NCBI RefSeq assembly: GCF_000426505.1
Contig: NZ_AUFM01000019.1
Coordinates: forward strand, 1 to 64,000
DNA length: 64,000 bases
Direction of reading: 5' to 3'
Source of the DNA: Nisaea denitrificans DSM 18348
GTDB taxonomy: Bacteria > Pseudomonadota > Alphaproteobacteria > Thalassobaculales > Thalassobaculaceae
Below the pieces are notes generated by a model. The model was not told the DNA's origin and searched no databases. It saw only the letters and a program-made list of their open reading frames with translations. This document shows, piece by piece, positions 20,487-30,201 of this stretch. A program made the position numbers and the translations under genes. Position 1 is the stretch's first letter; every line of letters begins with the position of its first letter.

Positions 20487-20590
20487 TGGTCGTCTCCTGG
20501 TCTGTCATGGCTTTTCCCGGCTCTCGCGGCCGGTGAATTGACGTTCAAGGCAACTTGCCTTGGAGCACGGGTTTGTGCAACAGAGACGCC

Positions 20591-21172
20591 ATGCGAGGAT
20601 ATTTCGGAATGGGCGTCGAGGGGATCAGCAAATCCCGCAATGTCGGCGCGATCTACAGAACGGCGCACGCTTTCGGCGCCAGTTTTGTCTTCAGCGTCCA
20701 GGCGGCGCTTTCAGTTCACGAACTCAAGCAGACGGACACGTCCGGAACTGCAGGCAGTCTACCGTTCTATGAATTCGATACGGTCGGCAACATGCTGCTG
20801 CCGAAGGGATGCGCCCTGGTCGGCATCGAGATCACCGACGACGCCGTCGAGTTGCCGAGTTTCCATCACCCGAAAATCGCCGCCTATGTGCTCGGCCCGG
20901 AGCGCGGCGGCTTGTCCGAGGAGATGGTGGCGCGCTGCGATCACATCGTGAAGATCCCGACCAAGTTCTCGCTTAATGTCGGGCTGGCAGGTGCGCTGGT
21001 GATGTATGACCGGCTGCAATCCACCGGCAATTTCGCCCGCCGACCGGTGATGCCGGGCGGACCAACTGAACCGCAGCCGGAAAAAGTCCCGAGCTTCGGT
21101 CCGCCGCTCTGGGTTCGTAAGAACCGGAAACGGCAAGCTGCGGCTGCAAAGGCAGCGGAGAGCGAGAGCTAA
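20591..21172 (+). CDS. TrmH/SpoU-family RNA methyltransferase
   Basis: A 193-residue SPOUT-class methyltransferase starting MRGYFGMGVEGISKSRNVG. The SAM-binding trefoil-knot motifs are present: NVGAIYRTAHAFGASFVF (motif 1), VLGPERGGLSEE (motif 2) and FSLNVGLAGALVMYDRL (motif 3). It probably 2'-O-methylates a tRNA or rRNA position; the target cannot be told from sequence. The frame extends upstream to 20555, but the ATG at 20591 places the start where homologues begin. The last codons overlap the convergent anti-sigma gene by 4 bp. The C-terminus is a basic, Ala/Lys-rich tail. Confidence 0.88.
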   Translation: MRGYFGMGVEGISKSRNVGAIYRTAHAFGASFVFSVQAALSVHELKQTDTSGTAGSLPFYEFDTVGNMLLPKGCALVGIEITDDAVELPSFHHPKIAAYVLGPERGGLSEEMVARCDHIVKIPTKFSLNVGLAGALVMYDRLQSTGNFARRPVMPGGPTEPQPEKVPSFGPPLWVRKNRKRQAAAAKAAESES

Positions 21173-21858
21173 CCCCGGGTCATCCTGTCGTAGAGCTGGA
21201 TCAATGGATTGCTGAAGCGCAGCGGGCCGCCGGTGATTGCCAGGCAGAGGCAACCATCCTCTGGATCGGCCATCGGTGCATGCTGGTCTTCCTCGCCATT
21301 CACTGCGAGATCGCCGCGTGCGTACCGGCCGGCGGCGTCGCTGAAAGCCCCGTCGAGAACCAGCGTCAGCTCGCTGCCTTCGTGACTGTGCGTCGGGACG
21401 CTGCGGCTTGGACCGAGGCGGAGGACCGACATCTCGAAGCGCTTATCCGAGACCGGCAGGCGGTATTCCTCGATGCCCGGACCACGCTTGCGCCAGGCCA
21501 GCTTGGAGAGCGGGCGGCCGAGATAGGAGCGCAGTGGCTCCGGCACGGCCGCGACCGTCGCGGCGTCGGACGGTGCGCTATTATCGTTATTCGCAGACGT
21601 CTCATCCGGCATGTCGGATGACTCTATCCGTTCCAGTATGGCGTCGAAAGCGTCGTCCGACAGGGCCGCCGGTTCGATCTCTTCCAGCAGATAGCCGCCG
21701 ACAGCTTCCATCTCGGAGACCGTTTTGCGCAGGTCTGGCCGCAGGGCGAGCATGGTCGCCACCAGCACCGAAACCGGTTCCGGCAGGGCACCACTTGCAT
21801 AGTCGAGCAGCAACTCCTCGCCGGGCATGTTGCCAGCGTTTGCTTTTGCCTTAGCCAT
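21169..21858 (-). CDS. ChrR-type cupin anti-sigma factor lacking the canonical zinc ligands
   Basis: A 229-residue homologue of Rhodobacter ChrR. Residues about 8-90 align with the anti-sigma domain and about 120-215 with the cupin domain. In ChrR the anti-sigma domain binds zinc through two His and two Cys in an ATHxxxCxxC-type helix plus an N-terminal His. Here the equivalent helix reads VATMLALRPDLRK, so His and both Cys are replaced, and the N-terminal His position is Met. The cupin metal site looks intact (THSHEGSE and later DQHAP). It is adjacent to its presumed partner sigma factor, 2 bp downstream. Fold assignment is firm; how it binds sigma without zinc is an open question. Confidence 0.87.
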   Translation of the reverse strand: MAKAKANAGNMPGEELLLDYASGALPEPVSVLVATMLALRPDLRKTVSEMEAVGGYLLEEIEPAALSDDAFDAILERIESSDMPDETSANNDNSAPSDAATVAAVPEPLRSYLGRPLSKLAWRKRGPGIEEYRLPVSDKRFEMSVLRLGPSRSVPTHSHEGSELTLVLDGAFSDAAGRYARGDLAVNGEEDQHAPMADPEDGCLCLAITGGPLRFSNPLIQLYDRMTRG

Positions 21859-21860
21859 GA

Positions 21861-22400
21861 CTATTCAAATTCCTTCATCTCGTGCCTCAGCCGGGTCAGG
21901 GCCAGACGGATGCGTGACTTTACGGTTCCCAGAGGCAGACCGCTTTCCTCGGCAATCCGGCTGTGGGACTCGTCATCGAAAAATGCACGGCGAACCAGTT
22001 CGGCCTGCTCGTCCGGCAAGGCCCGCATGGCCGATGCGATGTGCCGGCGCGCCTGGGTGTCCTGAAGCGACCGGTCGGGAGCCGGTTCCGCTGCCGGAAC
22101 GAGTCCGGGATCTTCCGGATCCAGCTCCGGCCGCCGCTCGCGGCGTAACCGGTCGATCCGCTTGTTCCGGGCGATGGTGAAGATCCATGTGCTCGCGCCG
22201 GCCTGCCTGCGGTCGAAGCTCGCTGCCTTGCGCCAGACCATGACCATCGCTTCCTGTGCGACATCTTCAGCTGTGGCCGGGTCCGCGCCGAGCCTGAGGA
22301 GATACGATTTCAGCCGTGGGGCAAAATGTTCGAACAATTGTCGGAACGCCATTTTGTCCTGCGACTCGGCAATCGCCTCGATAAGCTGGTCATGCGTCAT
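21861..22400 (-). CDS. rpoE: ECF RNA polymerase sigma factor (RpoE/ECF11-like)
   Basis: From the ATG at 22400 the protein has 179 residues, the length of Rhodobacter RpoE: sigma-2 region with EDVAQEAMVMVWRKAASFD and STWIFTIARNKRIDRLR, then sigma-4 region RRAFFDDESHSRIAEESGLP followed by GTVKSRIRLALTRLR. The frame is open to 22634, and an ATG at 22511 would add 37 residues with no clear Shine-Dalgarno. Paired with the ChrR-like gene, so it probably directs a response to singlet oxygen or a related stress, by analogy with the Rhodobacter system. A possible autoregulatory promoter lies upstream. The symbol follows the Rhodobacter usage. Confidence 0.88.
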   Translation of the reverse strand: MTHDQLIEAIAESQDKMAFRQLFEHFAPRLKSYLLRLGADPATAEDVAQEAMVMVWRKAASFDRRQAGASTWIFTIARNKRIDRLRRERRPELDPEDPGLVPAAEPAPDRSLQDTQARRHIASAMRALPDEQAELVRRAFFDDESHSRIAEESGLPLGTVKSRIRLALTRLRHEMKEFE

Positions 22401-22518
22401 CTTCAATATGAGCCGTCCCACCCTCTTTGATGTCCGGACAGGTTGTAGCGCCTCGGAGGGCGCGTACTCAAGCTCGCGGCTCGAAGTTTCCAGGTTGGCT
22501 TGCTCAAACATGACGGTA

Positions 22519-22548
22519 GGGATACGGTCGCGGCACAGGGACGGATCA
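22519..22548 (-). promoter_or_regulatory. Candidate ECF11-type promoter of the sigma/anti-sigma operon
   Basis: On the minus strand TGATCC (22548-22543), identical to the -35 consensus of Rhodobacter RpoE promoters, is followed after 18 nt by TATCCC (22524-22519) as a possible -10. The -10 match is poor. If used, transcription would begin close to the ATG at 22511, giving either a leaderless longer sigma factor or a leader of about 110 nt to the ATG at 22400. Confidence 0.3.
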
Positions 22549-22678
22549 ATCGCCGGGAAAAATTTCTCGATTTCCGGCCGATTTCTCAATCCCGCCACAT
22601 TCTTTGCATTGTATATTGACCGCCGGGATGGCATCCAAAACCCTAGATATGAAAACCGGAATGGCTGGCTCTATCACC

Positions 22679-23206
22679 ATGACGCACTTCCGCTTGCTTT
22701 TGCTCGGTCTCGCCGTTGCTGTCGGCGCGACTTCAATCGTTTCCGCCCCAATCGCCTTGGCCCAGGAACCGCAGACCATCGGCCGCAACAGCGACTGGAT
22801 TGCCTACACCTACGAGAGTGGCGGCAAGACGGTCTGCTACATGGCCAGCACGCCGACCAAGGCTGAGGGCAATTATTCCAAGCGCGGCCACATCTACGCG
22901 CTGGTCACCCACCACCCCGACGCGGACAGCAAGGGCGAGTTCAGCATCGTCACCGGCTATAGCTACAAGCCGGATAGCGAGGTCGAGGTCGAGATCGGTG
23001 GGCGGAAATTCTCCCTCTTCACCGACAAGGACCGGGCCTGGGCGCCGGATGCCAAGACGGACGGTTCCATCGTCAACGCGATGATCAAGGGCAGCAAGAT
23101 GGTGGTGGCCGGCGTTTCCTCGCGCGGCACCAAGACATCGGACACCTATTCCTTGCGCGGTTTCACCGCTACCAAGAAGCTGATCGACGGCAAGTGCCGG
23201 AAATAA
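22679..23206 (+). CDS. IalB (invasion-associated locus B)-like exported protein
   Basis: A periplasmic or outer-membrane-associated protein of the IalB family (PF06776). From the ATG at 22679 it has a clear Sec signal peptide: MTHFR, a hydrophobic core LLLLGLAVAV, and a likely cleavage after IALA. The mature part shows WIAYTYESGGKTVCYMAS and a C-terminal GKC, giving a Cys pair that could form a disulfide, as in the family. Alternative ATGs lie at 22649 and 22661. Family members are widespread in free-living alphaproteobacteria, so no pathogenicity is implied; function is unclear. It is divergent from the ECF sigma operon. Confidence 0.85.
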   Translation: MTHFRLLLLGLAVAVGATSIVSAPIALAQEPQTIGRNSDWIAYTYESGGKTVCYMASTPTKAEGNYSKRGHIYALVTHHPDADSKGEFSIVTGYSYKPDSEVEVEIGGRKFSLFTDKDRAWAPDAKTDGSIVNAMIKGSKMVVAGVSSRGTKTSDTYSLRGFTATKKLIDGKCRK

Positions 23207-23219
23207 CCGGCGGCCGGGC

Positions 23220-24290
23220 TTAGACAGCTTTTGGCTGAAGCCCGCTTCCGGCGGGTCGCCCTGCTATCAGATCGTGGAGCGTGGCGCCGATGGCCGGTGC
23301 CAGGATGACGCCCGGATGGGCCACGGCGGCATAGGCCCCGGCGAGTGACGCAACCGGGCCGACCAGCGGCACTCCACTTTCCGGGAACGGCCGCTGGCCG
23401 ATCTGCACGGACCGCACCGCAACCTCTCCCGTCTCTTTCAGGACACGCTTCACCCGCTCGACGGTACGCCGGGCGAGGGCGTCTTCCGGATTGCTTCCCT
23501 CGGGGACGCTGTGGGCGGACATCAAGAGGCCGGGTGCGGGAATGCGGAATTCCAGCTCCGGGCTATCCGTGATGCAGGTTGTCTGCGGGAAATTCCCGGT
23601 GACGGTGACCAGCGCGGCGGGCGAGGCCGCCACACCGAGATCGGGAACGAACGGGGCGAGGATCCGGCCGCTCTCCGTTCCCGCCGCGACAATCAGCCTG
23701 TCCGCCTCAAGCCGATGATCGCCTGCCCGGACGGCACTCACATGCCCTCCCTCGCTGTCGATCCCGGTGACGGGGGCGCCGGTTATCAGCACCGCGCCAT
23801 TCTCTTCCGCCGCTTTCAGCAGCATCCGGACGGTGGCACTGACATCGAGTGCGAATTCCTCCGGCGCGAACAGCGCGGCCTCAGGCGGGGAGGTGAGCTG
23901 CGGCAGCAGGGCCGCGATCTCCGCCTGGCCGATGAGTCGGTAGCTGCTACCGGCCTCCCGGTGCCTATCCCGGGTCTCCATGGTCTCCTCGACGGAGCGC
24001 CCCCAGAACAGTGCGCCCTGCCGGTGCCCGGGAAGCGGCTTGCCGAGGGCCTGTTCCAGTGCTGCCCAGGCGCCGAACGCATCCCGGCGCAACCCATAGA
24101 GTGCCGGATCGTTTTCCGGATCGAAGGTGATCGCGTTGATCCAGCCGAAGGATGCCGCCGAGACGCCCTCTCCCGGTCCCGGCCGCGCCTCGACAATGGT
24201 GACGTGCGCACCGGCCCGGCTCAGCACGAACGCGGCCACGGCACCGATGATCCCGGCACCCGCGATGACGACCTTCTGTGATGCGCTCAT
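23220..24290 (-). CDS. FAD-dependent amino-acid oxidoreductase (DAO family)
   Basis: A 356-residue flavoprotein of the D-amino-acid oxidase/glycine oxidase fold. The N-terminal [20 protein letters not shown] plus VTIVEARPG is the FAD-binding GxGxxG and terminal acidic residue; a C-terminal [18 protein letters not shown] segment is the second FAD-contacting strand. It probably oxidises an amine or amino acid; the substrate is not identifiable. An AGGGGAA Shine-Dalgarno precedes the ATG. It is divergent from rlmN with no other partner. Confidence 0.82.
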   Translation of the reverse strand: MSASQKVVIAGAGIIGAVAAFVLSRAGAHVTIVEARPGPGEGVSAASFGWINAITFDPENDPALYGLRRDAFGAWAALEQALGKPLPGHRQGALFWGRSVEETMETRDRHREAGSSYRLIGQAEIAALLPQLTSPPEAALFAPEEFALDVSATVRMLLKAAEENGAVLITGAPVTGIDSEGGHVSAVRAGDHRLEADRLIVAAGTESGRILAPFVPDLGVAASPAALVTVTGNFPQTTCITDSPELEFRIPAPGLLMSAHSVPEGSNPEDALARRTVERVKRVLKETGEVAVRSVQIGQRPFPESGVPLVGPVASLAGAYAAVAHPGVILAPAIGATLHDLIAGRPAGSGLQPKAV

Positions 24291-24413
24291 TGCTGGTATT
24301 CCCCTGCAACTTCCCCTGCCACGTCCCGGGGCTGTGAGATGCGCGCTTCCGGCATGGCAGCTTTCCGCCGATTCGGCTTGCCTTTGCAGGCCTGTGCACT
24401 CATTTTACGGCCC

Positions 24414-25583
<1,170 letters not shown>

Positions 25584-25721
25584 AGACGTCACCATTCGAC
25601 TAACGTCGCGCTGATCTCTTTTCAGCTTTCGACCTGTGTTTCCCCAAAAGAGCGATTGGCTTAGTAGCGCTGACTGCCGCGACTCTTGAACCTGAACGGC
25701 AAGTCAAAAGCAGGTATCCCC

Positions 25722-26426
25722 ATGACCGAAACAGCGATGGTTCTTTTCTCCGGCGGGCAGGATTCCGCCACCTGTCTTGCCTGGGCGCTGGACCGGTTTG
25801 ATCATGTCGAGACCATTGCTTTCGATTACGGGCAGACCCATGCGGTTGAGCTTGAGGTGCGGACGACCTTCCTCGCGGCGCTGCGGGAGCGTTTTCCGGA
25901 CTGGGGCGCGAAGCTCGGGGAGGATCATTTTATCGATCTCTCGCTGCTCGGCGCGATCAGCGATACGGCGCTGACTCGGGACAAGGAAATCGAGATGACC
26001 GAGGCCGGGTTGCCGAACACCTTCGTGCCGGGCCGCAACCTACTATTCCTGACCACGGCGGCGGCGGTCGGGTATCGCCGGGATACACGGCATATTATCG
26101 CCGGTATGTGCGAGACCGATTATTCCGGCTATCCGGATTGCCGGGACGACACCATCAAGGCGCTGCAGGTCGCGCTCACCCTCGGCATGGACAAGCGCTA
26201 TGTGCTGCACACGCCGCTGATGTGGCTGGACAAGGCGGCGACCTGGAAAATGGCGGAGGAGCTTGGCGGCGCGGATCTCGTGGAGCTGATCCGGCGGGAG
26301 AGCCATACCTGCTATCGCGGCGACCGGACCGTGCTGCACGCGTGGGGCTATGGCTGCGACGACTGCCCGGCCTGCGATCTGCGCAAGTCCGGCTGGGCTG
26401 GGTATGCCGGCGGGCAGGCCTCTTAA
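25722..26426 (+). CDS. queC: 7-cyano-7-deazaguanine synthase
   Basis: Converts 7-carboxy-7-deazaguanine to preQ0 in queuosine synthesis, using ATP and ammonia. Motifs: the PP-loop [17 protein letters not shown] at the N-terminus and the zinc-binding [17 protein letters not shown] at the C-terminus, with the upstream Cys in [10 protein letters not shown], all intact. The ATG at 25722 begins the conserved sequence and gives 234 aa. No queD, queE or queF and no recognisable preQ1 riboswitch is nearby. The stop codon overlaps that of the convergent small gene (shared TTAA). Confidence 0.96.
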   Translation: MTETAMVLFSGGQDSATCLAWALDRFDHVETIAFDYGQTHAVELEVRTTFLAALRERFPDWGAKLGEDHFIDLSLLGAISDTALTRDKEIEMTEAGLPNTFVPGRNLLFLTTAAAVGYRRDTRHIIAGMCETDYSGYPDCRDDTIKALQVALTLGMDKRYVLHTPLMWLDKAATWKMAEELGGADLVELIRRESHTCYRGDRTVLHAWGYGCDDCPACDLRKSGWAGYAGGQAS

Positions 26427-26623
26427 TTCCGCGCGTCCTTGCGGCGGCGAAACAGATCCAGAAATGCGGCCAGCGCGCCGCTGCGACTGCGGATCGCCCA
26501 GGCCGGGCGCCATGACAGGCGCGTCATGGCCGCGCGCCGGGTGTCGTCGTCCGCATCGTCAAGACCCGTGACAAGTTGCCGGACCTCCGGTTTCGACAGA
26601 TGTGGGCCCTTCTCCTGGCTCAC
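26423..26623 (-). CDS. Small hypothetical protein (66 aa)
   Basis: A GTG start at 26623 preceded by GGAG at 7 nt, one base after the stop of the upstream DoxX-like gene, so it is probably translated by coupling. The protein is hydrophilic and highly charged with no membrane segment: [20 protein letters not shown], then a Trp-containing helix and a basic FRRRKDARN end. No domain is recognised. The coupling and codon usage support a real gene; the function is unknown. Confidence 0.55.
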   Translation of the reverse strand: MSQEKGPHLSKPEVRQLVTGLDDADDDTRRAAMTRLSWRPAWAIRSRSGALAAFLDLFRRRKDARN

Positions 26624-26624
26624 G

Positions 26625-27083
26625 TCAGTCTCCGGCCGGGCGCAAGGCATTCAGCCTCTCTTCCATCCCATCTTCCATCGAGAACAGCGTGTCGTAGTCG
26701 CGCAACAGATAGAGCACCACGATGGCCGCCAGCATCGGCCAGGCGGCGTAGAACAGCAGGTTCGGCACGGTCCATGGATCGAGATAATTCGCGACCGGTG
26801 CAAGGGTGGAGCCGAGATGCATGAGGAAGACCAAAGCGGTGGCCACGCGTTTCCGGGAGCCGATCACGAAGGCCAGAACGATGAAGCCTTGTGCCGCGCC
26901 AAGGGCGTAGGAGATGCCGGCCCCAATTTCGGGGCCGCCATAGTAATGTTGCAGCACGCCGGACGTGCCGGCCGGGTTCACGAACTTGTTCAGCACCCAC
27001 ATGCCGAGCACGATGCCGACGCCGAGACGCAGCAGAAGCAGGGACCAGGTGAGGGCGGCTTTCGGCACGGCGACTGTCTGCAT
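26625..27083 (-). CDS. DoxX-like integral membrane protein
   Basis: A 152-residue protein with four hydrophobic segments in the DoxX arrangement: LLLLRLGVGIVLGMWVLNKF, ISYALGAAQGFIVLAFVIG, a VATALVFLMHLGSTLAPVA helix and LLFYAAWPMLAAIVVLYLL. DoxX-family proteins are associated with respiratory or thiol-redox complexes in some organisms, but the function here is unknown. GGATGAG precedes the ATG. It forms a two-gene unit with the 66-aa gene downstream. Confidence 0.7.
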   Translation of the reverse strand: MQTVAVPKAALTWSLLLLRLGVGIVLGMWVLNKFVNPAGTSGVLQHYYGGPEIGAGISYALGAAQGFIVLAFVIGSRKRVATALVFLMHLGSTLAPVANYLDPWTVPNLLFYAAWPMLAAIVVLYLLRDYDTLFSMEDGMEERLNALRPAGD

Positions 27084-27152
27084 TGGGCGCTCATCCTTTG
27101 CGCGGGGGATGCGAGGCGGTTTGTTCAGCAGCGCCTGAGTACGATGGGGGAC

Positions 27153-27785
27153 TTATACTGCCGCACGGCGGCGTTTCAGAGCGCCCGGATTGCGGTCTTC
27201 CTCCGTGCCCCAGCCGAGCGACAGGTCGATGATGGCGTGGATCAGCGCGGCGTGGGCGGTTTCGACGAAGCCGTATTCGTCCCCGGCGACATAAAAATTC
27301 AGATCGCCCGACAGCCGCAGCGGGTTGTCTGCGGTAAAGCCGGAGAAAGTGATAACAGCGCAGCCTATGTCCCGCGCCCGCTCGACCGCTTTCGTGATGT
27401 TCGGCGAGGAGCCGCTGCTGCTGATGGCGACAAGAATATCGCCCGGCTGGGCATAGAAGCCGATCTGCTCGGCGAAGATCGCGTCGCCGCCGATATCGTT
27501 GGTCAGCGCTGTCAGCATGGCGTGATCGGTAATGGCAAGAGAGCGGATGCCACCGTTCTTGGTGAGGTCGAGGGCGTAGTGGGAGGCCATCGATGCGCTG
27601 GCGCCGTTGCCGACGAAGATCAGTTTGTTGCCGGCATCGTGGGCCGCGCGGCCTTGTGCAAGGAAATCGGCGAAGCCGTCGCTGAGTGTTTTCTGGCTGC
27701 CCGCATCGTCGGTCACGCTCGCCTCGCGGGTCAGGCGGGCCAGGGTCTCGAAGTAATCCGTCGTGCGGTCGGCCAGATTTCTCAA
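27153..27785 (-). CDS. SIS-domain sugar isomerase, GmhA-like
   Basis: A 210-residue SIS protein resembling sedoheptulose-7-phosphate isomerases: KLIFVGNGASASMASHYALD, then LTNDIGGDAIFAEQI, VAISSSGSSPNITKAVERA (phosphosugar-binding Ser/Thr loop) and a C-terminal FVETAHAALIHAIID carrying a conserved Glu and His. It starts at a TTG that overlaps the upstream stop by 4 bp. It may supply heptose for lipopolysaccharide, but no hldE, gmhB or waaD is adjacent, so substrate is uncertain. A second, more distant SIS gene lies at 59279. Confidence 0.75.
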   Translation of the reverse strand: MRNLADRTTDYFETLARLTREASVTDDAGSQKTLSDGFADFLAQGRAAHDAGNKLIFVGNGASASMASHYALDLTKNGGIRSLAITDHAMLTALTNDIGGDAIFAEQIGFYAQPGDILVAISSSGSSPNITKAVERARDIGCAVITFSGFTADNPLRLSGDLNFYVAGDEYGFVETAHAALIHAIIDLSLGWGTEEDRNPGALKRRRAAV

Positions 27786-28165
27786 ACGTCTTCTCCCTCC
27801 GGTTCGCTCACGTCTGCCGTCTCATCTGAAGCGGTTTCATCTTCGCCAGCATCCGGCTTGCCGGTCGTCACGATATGGAAGCCAAGCGAGTCTTCCGGCG
27901 GCAGGGTCGACATCTGCTCAAGGATACCCTCTTTTCGCGCGTCGAGCAGCAAACGTCCGATGGGCTGGAAATGGCTGGTACCGCCTTCGCCGTCCGGCGC
28001 GTCGATCAGGATGCGGACGGAGCGAGATGTGCGGAATCTGTTGCGTTCCAGCATGCGCTCGGTCGAGGCGACGGAATGAGGCATGTCGAGACCGCGCAGG
28101 TCCAGCTCGTACTCGGCCTCGTTGTTGTCGCGAAAAAGGGGTTTGAGCTCTCCGAGATCGACCAT
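27782..28165 (-). CDS. Hypothetical protein, possibly Smr-like
   Basis: A 127-residue acidic protein. The central part reads YELDLRGLDMPHSVASTERM followed by a strand-like SVRILIDAPDG, which recalls the LDLHG and strand-loop layout of Smr nuclease domains, but the catalytic HGKG-type motif is not visible, so relatedness is tentative. The C-terminal 25 residues are a low-complexity acidic tail. It is translationally coupled (4-bp overlap) to the SIS isomerase downstream. The ATG at 28165 was chosen over an in-frame TTG six codons upstream. Confidence 0.55.
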   Translation of the reverse strand: MVDLGELKPLFRDNNEAEYELDLRGLDMPHSVASTERMLERNRFRTSRSVRILIDAPDGEGGTSHFQPIGRLLLDARKEGILEQMSTLPPEDSLGFHIVTTGKPDAGEDETASDETADVSEPEGEDV

Positions 28166-28333
28166 CTGCGAATTTTCTTTCAAAATGGCGTAATTCAGTC
28201 AGTCCATTTGGGCCATTCCAACCGGATCCGCAAGTCTTGCGACTTTTGCTCCGGATTCAGTTGAAAATACTGACGTGCCTCATTACTTCTTCTCTGAACT
28301 GTTTTTTGACCTTCGGCTCATTGGGAGTGAGAC

Positions 28334-29056
28334 ATGAACTTGGATCGCAAACACATGACTGCTGCCGAGGCGGAGGCCGCACAAATCGACGTCGGCCTGC
28401 GCTCTTACATGCTCGGCGTCTATAACCATATGACCATCGGCCTTGCGCTGACCGGATTCTTCGCCATCGGCACCAAGCTGCTGGCGATGAGCTCGCCGGC
28501 TTTCGCGCAGCTGATTTTCGCCTCACCGCTGAAATGGGTGATCATGCTCGCCCCGCTTGGCATGGTGTTCTTCCTCGCCGCACGTGTCCATTCGATGTCG
28601 GCTTCGGCAGCGCGGACTACCTTCTACATCTATGCCGGTGTGATGGGCCTTTCGCTCGCCAGCATCTTTTTCGTCTTCACGGGCGAGAGCATTGCAAGGG
28701 TGTTTTTCATCACAGCTGCTGCTTTCGCCGGTCTCAGCCTCTACGGCTACACCACGAAGAAAAGCCTCAGCGGCATGGGCACGTTCCTGTTCATGGGCCT
28801 GATCGGCATCCTGATCGCCAGCGTTGTCAACATCTTCCTGGCCTCGACCATGATGCAGTTCATGATCTCGGTCGGCGGCGTGCTGGTCTTCGCGGGCCTG
28901 ACTGCTTACGACACCCAGAACATCAAGAACATGTATATGGAGTCCGACGGCCACGAGGTCTCGACCAAGAAGTCGATCATGGGCGCTCTGCAGCTCTATC
29001 TCGATTTCATCAACATGTTTCTGTTCATGCTGCAGTTGTTTGGCAATCGCGAATAG
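28334..29056 (+). CDS. Bax inhibitor-1 / YccA family membrane protein
   Basis: A 240-residue protein with seven hydrophobic segments, matching the BI-1/TMBIM family: ML..VYNHMTIGLALTGFFAIG near the N-terminus, LYGYTTKKSLSGMGTFLFMG, and the conserved pair of Asp in TAYDTQNIKNM and LYLDFINMFLFMLQLFGNRE that form the pH-sensing dyad of the family. Bacterial members are inner-membrane cation-leak channels, and YccA itself modulates FtsH. A good Shine-Dalgarno precedes the ATG and a strong terminator follows 18 bp after the stop, so this is a single-gene transcript. Confidence 0.92.
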   Translation: MNLDRKHMTAAEAEAAQIDVGLRSYMLGVYNHMTIGLALTGFFAIGTKLLAMSSPAFAQLIFASPLKWVIMLAPLGMVFFLAARVHSMSASAARTTFYIYAGVMGLSLASIFFVFTGESIARVFFITAAAFAGLSLYGYTTKKSLSGMGTFLFMGLIGILIASVVNIFLASTMMQFMISVGGVLVFAGLTAYDTQNIKNMYMESDGHEVSTKKSIMGALQLYLDFINMFLFMLQLFGNRE

Positions 29057-29073
29057 CCTGCCAGGATCTAATA

Positions 29074-29109
29074 AAAAAGGCCGCGCCGGTTTCCCGGCGC
29101 GGCCTTTTT
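29074..29109 (+). terminator. Rho-independent terminator after the Bax inhibitor-1 gene
   Basis: A perfect GC-rich stem: AAAAAGGCCGCGCCGG at 29074-29089 pairs with CCGGCGCGGCCTTTTT at 29094-29109 around a 4-nt loop, ending in a run of five T. A symmetric A-run on the other side means it could also act on the minus strand. Confidence 0.93.
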
Positions 29110-29226
29110 AATTTTAGGGCTTTTTTTCAGATCACTGTTAACCGGTCATCAAGATTAATTTATATATAAACACGCTGTGCCGGATTTCCGGTTAGGTTGT
29201 TTTTTTGAGTTTAGGACTTGTTGGTC

Positions 29227-29667
29227 ATGGCGGTTCAGACCCTTTACGAGGTGCACACGCTTAAGAGCGGGAACTGGGCGGTCGATTCGACCTATCCGGA
29301 TCGCGATACTGCGATCGACGTTGCCAAGTCACTGCACGGAGAGAAGCAGTTCCAGGCCGTCAAGGTGATCAAGGATACCTTCGATGAGGCGACCGGAAAC
29401 GGTAAGGAAATCGTGGTGTTCGACACCACCTCGAAGGTGAACCGTGATAAGGCGCCGCCGCCAGCACCGGCACCGGATAAGCCGGCCACCGCTGCTGCCG
29501 CACCTGCGCGACCGGCACCTGCGCGGAATGTGAAAGGGAAGAACACGAAGGGCGATTATGCGATGGCCGCCAAGGTCACGTTGTTGCTAGTTCTTATCCT
29601 CGTCGGCGGGCTTGGCACTATCTATCTGCTGCATTACGCGGGCGGGAATTTCCAGAAGCTCTTCTGA
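29227..29667 (+). CDS. Hypothetical protein with a C-terminal membrane anchor
   Basis: From the ATG at 29227 (AGGA about 10 nt upstream) the protein has 146 residues. The N-terminal 70 residues form a compact domain (VQTLYEVHTLKSGNWAVDST, then DRDTAIDVAKSLHG) that looks like a small alpha/beta fold. Then comes an Ala/Pro-rich linker, a basic segment and one hydrophobic helix, VTLLLVLILVGGLGTIYLL, near the end. It is probably a cytoplasmic domain anchored in the inner membrane by its tail. No family is recognised with confidence. Confidence 0.7.
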   Translation: MAVQTLYEVHTLKSGNWAVDSTYPDRDTAIDVAKSLHGEKQFQAVKVIKDTFDEATGNGKEIVVFDTTSKVNRDKAPPPAPAPDKPATAAAAPARPAPARNVKGKNTKGDYAMAAKVTLLLVLILVGGLGTIYLLHYAGGNFQKLF

Positions 29668-29697
29668 GCCGGTTTCCCCTGGTGTCTGCCCTATGCG

Positions 29698-30195
29698 TCA
29701 AGGCCAGCGGCGGTTGACTCGCTGCATTCCGGACATGCTGAAATACTCATCGAATATGGTCGGCGGTCCTGCCAGTTCGTGGATCAGTCTTGCCAGCCCG
29801 TAGCGCAGGACGGGAATTTCCATGCCGGTTTCCGTCCATTCCTCGGGCAGAGGCAGCAGGCAGCGATTACGCCCGACATTGATGATGATATCGCGAAAAG
29901 CAAGGCGGCCTTCCCAGAAGCAATCGAGCAGATGGGTGCGTGCATTCTCGCTGGCGAAGCGGTTGGGTGAGGGCACCTGATAGTTCGCGTTCTCGACCAT
30001 GCCGTAGGCCATCGTGATGCGGATATCCTTCAGGAACGTCAGATGCAGGCTGTGTTGATCCGCCGCAAGGCCGATTTCCTCGCCCTTTGGATTGGTCCGG
30101 GGCACGAAGCGATGACGCAGCGTCGGACGCAGGATCGGTGTCCAGTCGACGACCTCACTGTCGGCGACGGTTCTGACGAATGCTCTCAGATCCAT
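29698..30195 (-). CDS. Hypothetical protein (165 aa)
   Basis: A soluble 165-residue protein without signal peptide or membrane helix. Distinctive segments include WTPILRPTLRHRFVPRTNPK, FWEGRLAFRDIIINVGRNRC and GMEIPVLRYGLARLIHELAG. The His/Arg-rich N-terminus and these conserved-looking blocks suggest a real folded protein, but I do not recognise the family. It lies 6 bp after the next gene on the same strand, suggesting a two-gene operon. Confidence 0.65.
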   Translation of the reverse strand: MDLRAFVRTVADSEVVDWTPILRPTLRHRFVPRTNPKGEEIGLAADQHSLHLTFLKDIRITMAYGMVENANYQVPSPNRFASENARTHLLDCFWEGRLAFRDIIINVGRNRCLLPLPEEWTETGMEIPVLRYGLARLIHELAGPPTIFDEYFSMSGMQRVNRRWP

Positions 30196-30201
30196 AGGGG
30201 C

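Noticed and set aside
25584-25721. preQ1 riboswitch upstream of queC
   Set aside because: No preQ1-I or preQ1-II core pattern was recognised in the 138-bp leader.
26439-28079. Plus-strand 546-aa ORF
   Set aside because: Runs antisense across four minus-strand genes including the DoxX-like and SIS genes; no domain seen.
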